Shown: one piece after another, positions 56,396 through 64,000 of the stretch
Position numbering within the stretch: the stretch's first letter is position 1
How the letters are laid out: each line of letters begins with the position of its first letter
NCBI GenBank assembly: GCA_002007465.1
Contig: LNAC01000003.1
Span: forward strand, 8,104,416-8,168,415
Source: Ailurus styani
Taxonomy: Eukaryota > Chordata > Mammalia > Carnivora > Ailuridae
Direction: 5' to 3'
DNA: 64,000 nt
Program-made: the position numbers and the translations under genes
The notes under the pieces: model-generated
What the model was told of the DNA's origin: nothing
Databases searched by the model: none
What the model saw: only the letters and a program-made list of their open reading frames with translations

Positions 56396-56616
56396 AAACT
56401 CTAAACGAGGGCACCTGGGTGGCTCAGTGGGTTAAAGCCTCTGCCTTCGGCTCAGGTCATGATCTCAGGGTCCTGGGATCGAGGCCCGCATCGGGCTCCC
56501 TGCTCAGTGGGGAGCCTGCTTCCTCCTCTCTCTCTGCCTGCCTCTCTGCCTACTTATAATCTCTCTCTCTGTGTGTCAAGTAAATAAATAAAATCTTTAA
56601 AAAAAAAACTCTAAAC
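56396..56616 (+). repeat. CAN-SINE, young mustelid-type, with perfect TSD
   Basis: The body (56,407-56,605) starts GAGGGCACCTGGGTGGCTCA with GTGGGTTAAAGCCTCTGCCT and ends TAAATAAATAAAATCTTTAA. The TSD AAACTCTAAAC is at 56,396-56,406 and 56,606-56,616. Confidence 0.95.
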
Positions 56617-57017
56617 CATTAGCTTTCATACTCAAAGTGAGAAGACCTGTTACAGGTTTAAGAACCAGATTGATGTTTGAGGCTTAAGGGATGACATAGC
56701 CCAAGATTTAACATACAAAATATATAGAAATCCATATCAAATAACGAATACCAGTATTTTCTTGAGCTACTCTTATTTATAGACGTTCTCCTGACTTACA
56801 AATATTGCAAACTGGAAGTAATTCAGGAAAACATTTTTGAGTTCAAGGATCTAAAAGTCTGATTTAAAAAATGAGCAAATACCTAACTTTGGACAGAATC
56901 AATTGTTCTGTGCGTTTGTATTCCAAGGTGCACTCTGTGATACAAACATCCCTTCTCCCAAAGTGGAGTATCATCTCCTTGCCAACGTACCTTCAGGGAT
57001 GGCAGTGAGTTCGTAGG

Positions 57018-57196
57018 TCTGTGCATCTCAAAGTGTGGCCCACTGACCAGCAGCCTCAGGAAGTTCTTGTTAGATCTGCAAATTCTTGGCCACACCTGAG
57101 ACAAGCTGAATCGGAAACTCAGGGGGGTGGGGCCTGGAGAGTCTTAACAAGCCCCAGGGGTGATTCCGATGCCTGCTCACGTTTGAGAATCACTGC
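57018..57196 (+). mobile_element. MER5A (hAT-Charlie, non-autonomous)
   Basis: Starts CTGTGCATCTCAAAGTGTGG and ends CGTTTGAGAATCACTG, matching the inverted hAT ends (CAGTGGTTCTCAAA). Internal CACTGACCAGCAGCCTCAGG, TTGTTAGATCTGCAAATTCT, TCGGAAACTCAGGGGGGTGG and AACAAGCCCCAGGGGTGATT give near full length (about 180 bp). The ends have no clear 8-bp duplication. Confidence 0.85.
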
Positions 57197-57678
57197 ACTA
57201 GCTGATCCTTTTCCATTGTTAAGACCAACCCCACCCCCCCCCCAACCAGTTTCTCATTCTCCTCTCTCCTAAGGCAAAACAGAGTTTGGATAGGAAAGAA
57301 GGTATTTTAGGGAGGAATTAGGTTATACAGTTTCAACTAACCACTCACCACTTGTCCCTTCTCTCTCCCAACCAAACAAGTCTTAGCACTCTGGATTTGG
57401 AGGGTCACAGACTACTGTGATGTCATTTCTCCTGAAGGGCTTATAGGATTCAGCATATAACTGTATTCGTGGGTATGTTTTATTGCAGTGAAAGGAAGCA
57501 AAGCAAAATCAGCAAAGAGAAAAGGTGTCTGGGGCAAAGTCTGGAGGAAACCAGGTGCACATTTCCAAGGGTCCTCCCCCAGGGGAGTCACAAGTGATGC
57601 ACGTAATTCCTGCAACAACTAGCTGGCACAACACCTGTAAAATCTTGCCAAGCAGGGAAGCTCATTAGAGACCCCTTG
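57197..57678. other. Unassigned DNA
   Basis: Contains a C-rich run (CCCCACCCCCCCCCC, about 57,230-57,244). No gene; the 68-codon minus frame at 57,412-57,618 matches nothing I know. Confidence 0.35.
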
Positions 57679-57903
57679 CTCAGGGTTTTTTGTTTTTTTT
57701 TTTTAAGATTTTATTTATTTATTTGACACAGAGAGAGAGATTACAAGTAGGCAGAGAGGCAGGCAGAGAGAGGAGGAAGCAGGCTCCCTGCTGAGCAGAC
57801 AGCCCGATGCGGGCCTCGATCCCAGGACCCTGAGACCATGACCTGAGCCGAAGGCAGAGGCTTTAACCCACTGAGCCACCCAGGCACACACTCAGGGTTT
57901 TTT
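57679..57903 (-). repeat. CAN-SINE, young type, with perfect TSD
   Basis: The body (57,692-57,890) has GGCTTTAACCCACTGAGCCA and CCCAGGCAC. The TSD CTCAGGGTTTTTT is at 57,679-57,691 and 57,891-57,903. Confidence 0.96.
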
Positions 57904-58164
57904 TAATGGGGGCTGATCATGTAGGCACTTTCTCCCTAGTGTCTACTAAAATTCTAGACTTCCAGAAGGAAGCAGGTGTCCATCATAAGCCAGACTATTT
58001 GCATCAGCATTTAGTCATAGCAAGCCACTCTTCACCAGGTCTGGGAATGGTAGGAACCCTTCAAAATGCAGTTTCCAGATGCCAGCCAAGGGCCAGCTAT
58101 GGAAGCAGACTTTTCAAAGGATAGTGGTCAGGCCTATTACGTCAACTATTTTCTGTACAACTCC

Positions 58165-58278
58165 TTTCTGTTTTCTTTATCTGTGAAAGGATTTGACGAT
58201 TAAATGAGATAATATATATAAAGTATGCAGAGCTCCGGCTGATTCAGAATGGTCCCTTAATAAATGGTAGCTAAATTT
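58165..58278 (+). repeat. MIR SINE 3' part
   Basis: TTATCTGTGAAAGGATTTGA, GATTAAATGAGATAATATAT and ATAAAGTATGCAGAGCTCC, then CCCTTAATAAATGGTAGCTA match the MIR 3' half. Confidence 0.7.
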
Positions 58279-59096
58279 GGTATAATTTATGTTGAAGAAC
58301 ACATCTGGCCACCAGAACCAGATGTTAACAGTCAAGGGTGAGACATAGTTCATCTGTTTTCTCTTCCCAGTGCTCACTATATCGTCCAGCACACTGTAGA
58401 TGCTCCTTAATTATTGGATGATGCGGTAATGTTTTCTACCCTTCAATCTAATCTGTTTTTTACTTTTCAAGTGCTCCCATGTGACCTTCCTTATAACTGG
58501 TTTAGTCTTGAGTCAGTGTCTAGAATGTTCCATTATATAGAAGACATAGTTTCCATGGTCATCAATGACAGACTTTTCTCCAAAGTTATATGGGAAAATA
58601 GATATAACCCTTGTCTTGAACCTTCTAACTCCTGCTATAGTTGATACCTAAACCCCGTCTGAGATCAGAACAAGCTATTGTTTGTCTCTCACATGAAACT
58701 TTCTAAGTCCAGAACTGAGATAATCACCACCATTTTTGAAAGAGCCTCCATATGTCTATAGTCAGGCCTTCATTTATAGGTGTTCAGAGTCATAATTTTG
58801 GAGTTGCTGTGAATTCTTCTTGACTTCATGAACTCATCAGCCTGGCTTACTACTTATTGTGTAGAGGCCCCCTTAATTTTCACCAGTGTCACTGACCATC
58901 ATGTTGTAAAACTTTTTCAGAGCAAAATCCTCCCACTGGTTTTTAGCATTTTGACATTTCAGTGCGTCTTGCATACCCTACCTTCCGTAAGGGTGTGTAA
59001 TCATCACAAAATCCCTTAGCCTTTAATAAAACTGTCTACTGAGGGTCTGAACTGTACATTAAATAAAACTTAGCTCTTTGGCCTATCCCTAACAGC
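58279..59096. other. Unassigned DNA
   Basis: No family or gene recognised; the frames of 63-76 codons match nothing I know. Confidence 0.35.
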
Positions 59097-59318
59097 CCTA
59101 TCAAATTTTTAAATTTCTTTTTTTAAAAGATTTATTTGAGAGAGAGAAAGCATGCAAGAATGGGGAGAGGGGCAGAGGGTAAGAATCTCAAACACACTCC
59201 TGGCTGAACATGGAGCCCGATATGAGGCTCGACCTCACGACCCATGAGATCATGACTTAGTTGAACCCGAGCCAAACCCTTAATTGCCTGAGCCACCCAG
59301 ATTCCCCTATCAATTTTT
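59097..59318 (-). repeat. CAN-SINE (old) with imperfect TSD
   Basis: The body (about 59,111-59,305) has TTAAAAGATTTATTTGAGAG, TATGAGGCTCGACCTCACGA and a TTAATTGCCTGAGCCACCCA head. CCTATCAAATTTTT (59,097) and CCTATCAATTTTT (59,306) flank it. Confidence 0.9.
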
Positions 59319-60690
59319 TTTTCCTAAAAATTCCCTACCTTCAGCCAAGAAGAGCTCCTAATGCCATCTGTGAATAAGCTATTCTCTCAACTAGTCTGAG
59401 GCTAAGAGCTTCTGCAAGGCCTAACTCCACTCACTTCCCATCTTCTTTAACCTCAAGTCTACAAAGGAAAGTGTCCTCCTGGTACAGTTTCTTAAGGAAC
59501 AGCAGTCCAACCAAGTCAGAGAAAGAGCTAGGTCACCTATTAGGATATGGATGTTACTTACCAGTCACAAGTAGGGAGGAGGAGCCATAAAGGGTGAGTC
59601 AGCCTCCGGAGTGCTTTTGCTCCAGGGCTCGGCATACAGGCCAGCTGTGAGAGGTCAGTGCCCAGGCACAAGTGACCCCAGCTGACTGAGGCAGCAGGCT
59701 TCTGAGACCCACATTCAGCCTGATCAACGGGGCCACAAAAAGCATGTTGATCTTTTTCTCCATTTACCTCCTCGCAACAGCTAAGGAAAGCAGCTGGGCA
59801 ATATTAACATATTAAGTAGGAAGAGGGCTGACAGGGGTCATCGTAAGACCAATCCACTCATTGTAGAGGCCAAGAACATGGCGCTCAGAGAGATCAAGTG
59901 ATGGCAGCCCTCCCATTTGCCAAATTGGCTATTTTTTGGCGAGAATTTTAAAAAAGACGTATTTTGCTCAAGCTATTTCATTTTCCTCAGCCAGAAATTT
60001 TCAGGACAACCATACAAATGTGAGACAACCAACACATCCAGCAGCATCCGCAGCGGCCTGGGTGGGCAGCTTTGTGGGCAGTGGAGTTAGAACTTGAACA
60101 TGAACTTCTTTAGATTAAGGCCAAGGCATAGGCACTATGATGTCTCCCCATTGTGCCACCTGCTGCCCTGGGATTTTTTTTTTTTTAATGGCGCATTTCT
60201 GCCTTTTTTTTTTTTTTTTATAATTTTCAAACTGAATACAAGTTGCTTGAAAGAAGGCATCATTTCTTTTCATTTTCTTTGGCTCTCCGGGAAGTGAGTG
60301 GCATTGTGTCTAGGCCCTCAATAAGCATGTCTTGAATAGACTCTGCCTACAAAGTATTATGCCTCCGAGGCTCTTCCTCAGCCATTCAGCAATTCTGCCC
60401 CCCCTCACCCCCCACGTCTGTTCCCCTCCCACATGGTTCTTATTCTCATTAAGAGCAGTAGCATTCATGAACGGAGGGTAGCTCACAGACAAAGTGCTCT
60501 TGGGCTTCAGCTGATTGTTCACTTTTTTCCTCCTAATTTCATTGTCTTCCGTAAGCTGAACATTCTCAGTGTCCCTCTGTGTCCAGTCATTAGTTGAATG
60601 CTGTAGATTCTTCCCTCCACATGTCTTTCTCATTAGCTCCTTTATTTCTGTTTTCACTACCGTCCCACATGAAGCTCATTCACGGTTGCA
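59319..60690. other. Unassigned, apparently unique DNA
   Basis: About 59,340-60,080 has moderate GC and a GGTGAGTCAGCCTCCGG string (AP-1/MAF-like TGAGTCAGC at 59,595). A 115-codon minus frame at 60,310-60,657 is the longest frame of the window but matches no protein I know. T runs lie at 60,175-60,186 and 60,205-60,220. Confidence 0.4.
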
Positions 60691-60792
60691 CTGGTATAAA
60701 TCGAAATAGATTAGAGAGGGAATCCAAAGACCCGCGTCAACTTGATTGTGCAAGTCACTTAAATAACTTCAATTTCTCTCTGTCTAATGATA
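60690..60792 (+). repeat. MIR SINE fragment, overlapping the inverted-repeat arm
   Basis: CAAAGACCCGCGTCAACTTG, GTGCAAGTCACTTAAATAAC, then TTCAATTTCTCTCTGTCTAA and TGATAAAG follow the MIR core (CAAGTTACTTAACCTCTCTG...TCATCTGTAAAATG). Its last roughly 24 bp are also in the inverted copy at 62,357-62,380, whereas the rest is not. Confidence 0.6.
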
Positions 60793-61013
60793 AAGCTTGT
60801 ATTCTTGACCACCATGAAGAAATCCAGGACCAAGGAAGAAAATATATGGTAAGACTTCTTTTATTTCAATTAGGAAGGATTTAATTATATTCAATTCATA
60901 CCTTTTTTTAAAAAAGATTTGGTTGTTGATCCTTGCTCTAAGAAGTCCCTTTAACTTCTTGCTTTTCAAAAAACGACTTGCTCTGCACCTTGGAAAAGCA
61001 AAAACAAAACAAA
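60769..61013 (+). repeat. Inverted repeat arm A
   Basis: The segment is present in reverse complement at 62,137-62,380. The first 122 bp (60,769-60,890) are identical to the other arm by my alignment. The remaining roughly 120 bp carry about 12 differences and one or two single-base length changes in A/T runs. The arm begins inside a MIR that continues upstream, so this side is probably the original locus. I recognise no transposon ends and no gene. Confidence 0.93.
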
Positions 61014-62136
61014 ATTATTTTTCTCCACCTGCCCACTGATCTCTGTCTGAAACACATTGCTCCACCCCACCCTGTTGACTTCTTTGGCCTAATCACACCT
61101 TAGACCAGTTTCTTCCTCCAGACAGCCTCTTGAGGACTCTCGGTGGGCGATTAGGTGTGTTGTGACACCTTGCGCTGACTTTAATTATACTCCTCCATTC
61201 ATTCATCCGGCAACAACCAGGTTACCACCTGTGAAGCCCTTGCTGGCCTCTCGAGACACTGGTGAATAGGGAGACAGTGTTACATGCCTAGTTCTCACAT
61301 GGTCAACATTGCACTGAATCTGTGTTTCTCTTTTCTGTAGTGCACAGTGATTACTTCGAAGGCAAGAAGGTGCTACGTTGACCATATATGCAGCACCTCA
61401 CCACAACTCAAAAAATATTTGCTAAATGAGTAGTCAAATGTCCCTTCAACTCACGATTTTACACATATTTGAATCCAAAAGCTCTGGGTTGTACCCTTCA
61501 TTATGGATAGATGTCTTGGCCCTGGTGGTTTAAATAAACCAATAAATAAAAAAGTGTGTACAAACATACAAACAAAAGAAAGCCAGCAGATAATGAAAAG
61601 CGAATTGTGCACATTAATCTACACGTAGTAAAAAGTTCAAGAGGCTGTGTTCAACAGTAGCATCTGTGCTCCAAGAGCAAGCAACCAACTGGTTTTGCTC
61701 AGTGCGTATGTCAATCACCAAGTCCAGCACTGCAGTCACAAAGGCGATTTCAAAAATGATTTTGCAACATATACGCTAACAAAAATTGTGTTGAACCCAA
61801 AAGTTTACAAAATTCAAAGAGAAATTCACAATTGCATATGTGTGTTCATTTTCTTTAATTTGTGCTTTTAAATTGTTTAAAGGCCTCTAACAACATTTAT
61901 ATAATGACACACACTAGCTCAGTTGTTTCACTTTGAGATGGCTCAGGTCCAGGATAAGTAATGAAATTATAAAAATTCTTAGTACTAAACATTCCCCTTC
62001 AATCTCAACGTGTCATTTCATATTTAAAGAATGGCACTGATGGTCATTTGTGGCCAAGAAATATTTGCAATGTGTTTCCCTTGATGGCCACTGGATGGCA
62101 GTGGTTTATCATAATTCCAGTAGCATTTTGTTGAGT
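61014..62136. other. Spacer between inverted arms
   Basis: 1.1 kb, mostly unassigned. About 61,350-61,435 may be a decayed L2 3' end (AAAAAATATTTGCTAAATGA). It holds a CTCF-like motif at 62,088-62,101. Confidence 0.5.
62088..62101 (+). promoter_or_regulatory. CTCF-like motif
   Basis: CCACTGGATGGCAG fits the CTCF core pattern CC(A/G)C-x-(A/G)G-x-(G/T)GGC(A/G)(C/G) at every constrained position. It lies about 36 bp outside arm B within the spacer, in unique DNA. CTCF organises chromatin loops; whether it binds here is unknown. Confidence 0.4.
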
Positions 62137-62380
62137 TTGGTTCTGTTTTTGTTTTTCCTAGGTGCAGAGCAAATAATTTTTTGAAAAGGAAGAAGTTAAA
62201 GGGACTTCTTAGAGTAAAGATCAACAACCAAATTTTTTTTAAAAAAGGTATGAATTGGATATAATTAAATCCTTCCTAATTGAAATAAAAGAAGTCTTAC
62301 CATATATTTTCTTCCTTGGTCCTGGATTTCTTCATGGTGGTCAAGAATACAAGCTTTATCATTAGACAGAGAGAAATTGA
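62137..62380 (-). repeat. Inverted repeat arm B
   Basis: Reverse complement of 60,769-61,013. It ends at GAGAAATTGA (62,371-62,380), where similarity stops abruptly in a MIR-derived segment. The flanking sequence (TGTTCTTCTTTGAAAATACC) is unrelated to the rest of the MIR, so this is probably the derived copy. The other edge fades in a GTTTTTGTTTTTCC-like A/C-T/G-rich stretch. Confidence 0.93.
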
Positions 62381-62697
62381 TGTTCTTCTTTGAAAATACC
62401 AACAATTTTATTTTAGGCGAATTGCTACATCCTCTTAAACCATGGTTTTCAAATCTGTAAACACCTATTAAAGCATCTGCCCCTATCATATATTAAATAA
62501 GAGGATGTTTATAAAGGGCTTAGGCCTCATAGTTCTTAATAAAAGCTGGCTTTAATAATAACATTTCTTATTATTAGATTCAGAATCTTGGCAGGTGGGA
62601 AAGAGTTGAACTAAAAAGCCTTCACCTTGAGCTTAAAGAGAAAGACAAGTTCAAAGGACAGAGAGAAGGGGACTATCAGACAGGTGTTTGTGGGAGA
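62381..62697. other. Unassigned DNA
   Basis: Nothing recognised. Confidence 0.35.
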
Positions 62698-62938
62698 AAC
62701 AGTGGTATACAGTGAAAGAACATCATTCCAGAGCCATGAAGACCAGAGTTGGAATACTGGTTCTGCTGTTTATGAGCTATAAGACCATGCATTCATTATT
62801 TAGCATTACTTAGTCTCAGAAGTTTCTTTATTTGTAAACAGAACTCATAACACTTTTAAGGCTAATATGAGATAAAACAAGCTAATGTGGTTAAAGTGCT
62901 TGACAAATAGTAGATATTCAAGGTTGCTATTTTTCTTT
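62698..62938 (+). repeat. MIR SINE
   Basis: AGTGGTATACAGTGAAAGAA, CCAGAGCCATGAAGACCAGA, TTGGAATACTGGTTCTGCTG, then GTCTCAGAAGTTTCTTTATT and GACAAATAGTAGATATTCAA. The full MIR order is visible. Confidence 0.78.
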
Positions 62939-63248
62939 TTTGCAGACTTTTATAAAAACCTGCAGAGAAACTTCGCATATTAAATTTTGATTTATTTTCC
63001 CACGGCTTGAGATCTCTGAGAAGTCTGTAGAACATACAGGTCTAGCAAGCCCCATTTCCTCATGGAAATGTTAATGTTGCAGGTTTTCATAATTTAAAAC
63101 TTTTATCCCAAACTATAAGTCATCTTCAGTTTAACTGCTCTTTTGAAACCTCCTTCCTTAAGATGTTCATGGGTATGGACATGATGAGATAGGACAGTCT
63201 AAGGCATTAGAAAAGACATAGAGGGTTAATCTATTAAATAGAAATACA
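62939..63248. other. Unassigned DNA
   Basis: Nothing recognised. Confidence 0.35.
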
Positions 63249-63431
63249 GGGGCCCCTGGGTGGCTCAGTTAAGCCTCTGCCTTTGGCTCAGGTCACGATC
63301 TCAGGGTCTTGAGAACGAGCCTGCCATTGGGCTCCATGCTCATTGGGTAGTCTGCTTCTCCCTCTCCCTCTGCCCCTCTCCCCTGCTTGTGTGGGCTCTC
63401 TCTCTCAAATAAATAAATAAATCTTTAAAAA
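63249..63431 (+). repeat. CAN-SINE
   Basis: GGGGCCCCTGGGTGGCTCAG runs directly into TTAAGCCTCTGCCTTTGGCT, so a few head bases are missing. Then come GGTCACGATCTCAGGGTCTT, a CT-rich body and CAAATAAATAAATAAATCTT. GAAATACA (63,241) and GAAATGCA (63,435) may be the TSD. Confidence 0.92.
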
Positions 63432-64000
63432 CTGGAAATGCACTCACTACATGAACTATGTTCTTTTACCAAGAACAGGATGGAGGCCTTGAAAGACTGA
63501 ATGAGTCGTTCCCAGCCGCTGCACAGGCTGTGAGAAGCAAAACTCGCCTAATTCCTAATCCAATATGTCTTCGATTTTTGCACTTGGCCTCGAGAAAAAC
63601 CCACAATTAGATTCCAGTTTATTTATTTATTTATCTTTAACTGATTTCGATGCCTTCCTTTGCAGAGAGGCTCAACGAGTTGCAGATGGCAAAAGCAAGC
63701 AGACCATAACGTGAATGTCCCAGTTGATGAATCCAAGTTAAATGGACGCTTTCACTGGACAGTGTGAGAGATCCAGAGGGATTCTCGGTCTTTTCATTTC
63801 CTATTTATTCAGAGAACAAGGGTGCACGCCACCTAAAATACCTTTAAAAGGCTATTTCAGTGGCTGCTGATTTTTGAAAATGAACCCGAGGAAATAATGG
63901 AGTAAGCCTGATTTGGGGGATAAATTGTGTGGAAAGCCAAACACTTAACTGAATTAGTTGTCCTTTAGATGTTGCCTTTCATTCCCAGGGTGGTAGAAAG
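63432..64000. other. Unassigned, apparently unique DNA with a weak exon-like site
   Basis: A pyrimidine-rich acceptor-like string (GATGCCTTCCTTTGCAG, ending 63,665) precedes AGAGGCTCAACGAGTTGCAG. In one frame this reads RLNELQMAKASRP and then a TAA stop (63,707-63,709). It may be a terminal exon or chance. No AATAAA signal is visible before the window ends. Confidence 0.3.

Noticed and set aside
60310..60657. Longest open frame of the window (115 codons, minus)
   Set aside because: No recognisable protein, no splice or start context, overlapping a similar-length frame on the other strand; expected by chance in 64 kb.
60594..62489. Two frames sharing FSLSNDKACILDHHEEIQDQ on opposite strands, possible duplicated gene
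   Set aside because: The shared peptide is simply the translation of the inverted-repeat arms, part of which is MIR-derived. No start, stop or family evidence for a gene.
1..64000. Functional tRNA genes among the tRNA-like heads
   Set aside because: All tRNA-like sequences are CAN-SINE heads with CT-rich bodies and A-rich tails, not folded tRNA genes.
1..64000. Bacterial-style operons, ribosome binding sites, riboswitches or terminators
   Set aside because: The sequence is mammalian nuclear DNA, so these categories do not apply.

Overview
This window looks like nuclear DNA of a carnivoran, most probably a mustelid (weasel, mink, marten, badger or otter group). The main evidence is 33 tRNA-Lys-derived CAN-SINE (SINEC) copies, 13 on the plus strand and 20 on the minus strand. 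About 14 of them carry the head variant reading GGCTCAGTGGGTTAAAGCC (seen as GGCTTTAACCCACTGAGCC on the other strand) with a TCTGCCTGCCTCTCTGCC body, which I associate with mustelid SINEs. Many are still flanked by 11-18 bp target-site duplications (TSDs), so they are young. No bacterial, plasmid, phage or organellar genes are present. Nothing codes for a protein longer than about 115 residues, and the short open frames are chance frames or lie inside repeats. The window reads as intergenic or deep intronic DNA. Repeat family names below come from memory of the consensus sequences, with no database search, so boundaries are approximate (about 10-30 bp) and subfamily labels are tentative.

Layout. 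0-13 kb: a SINE tail, an L1 scrap and a MIR at the left edge; then CAN-SINEs, old minus-strand L1 fragments interrupted by three SINEs (7.5-10.2 kb), a MIR and a nearly complete MLT1-type LTR (11.95-12.45 kb). 13-19 kb: mostly unique DNA with two micro-duplications, an L2 3' end, a possible 57-bp exon (15,665-15,721), a hAT remnant and an L1 3' end. 20-21.3 kb: a minus-strand L1 3' end carrying two SINEs in opposite orientation. 24.0-26.4 kb: an almost full-length decayed Tigger1 DNA transposon. 27-38 kb: L2, MIRs and SINEs, including a head-to-head SINE pair. 38-45.5 kb: minus-strand L1 pieces, a broken RAD23B retrocopy (41.2-41.8 kb) and a roughly 3.3-kb L1 ORF2 antisense block with three nested SINEs. 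46-60 kb: SINEs, a Tigger-related MITE, four MaLR-type LTRs, MIRs and a MER5A. 60-64 kb: the most unusual structure, two arms of about 243 bp in inverted orientation about 95% identical, separated by 1.1 kb, with a CTCF-like motif in the spacer; then a MIR, a last SINE and a weak candidate terminal exon.

No set of genes works together here. The one recognisable protein-coding relic with a cellular function is RAD23B (nucleotide excision repair and proteasome shuttle factor), and it is dead. I saw no undescribed biological system. The best leads are the inverted repeat, the candidate exon and the RAD23B retrocopy.
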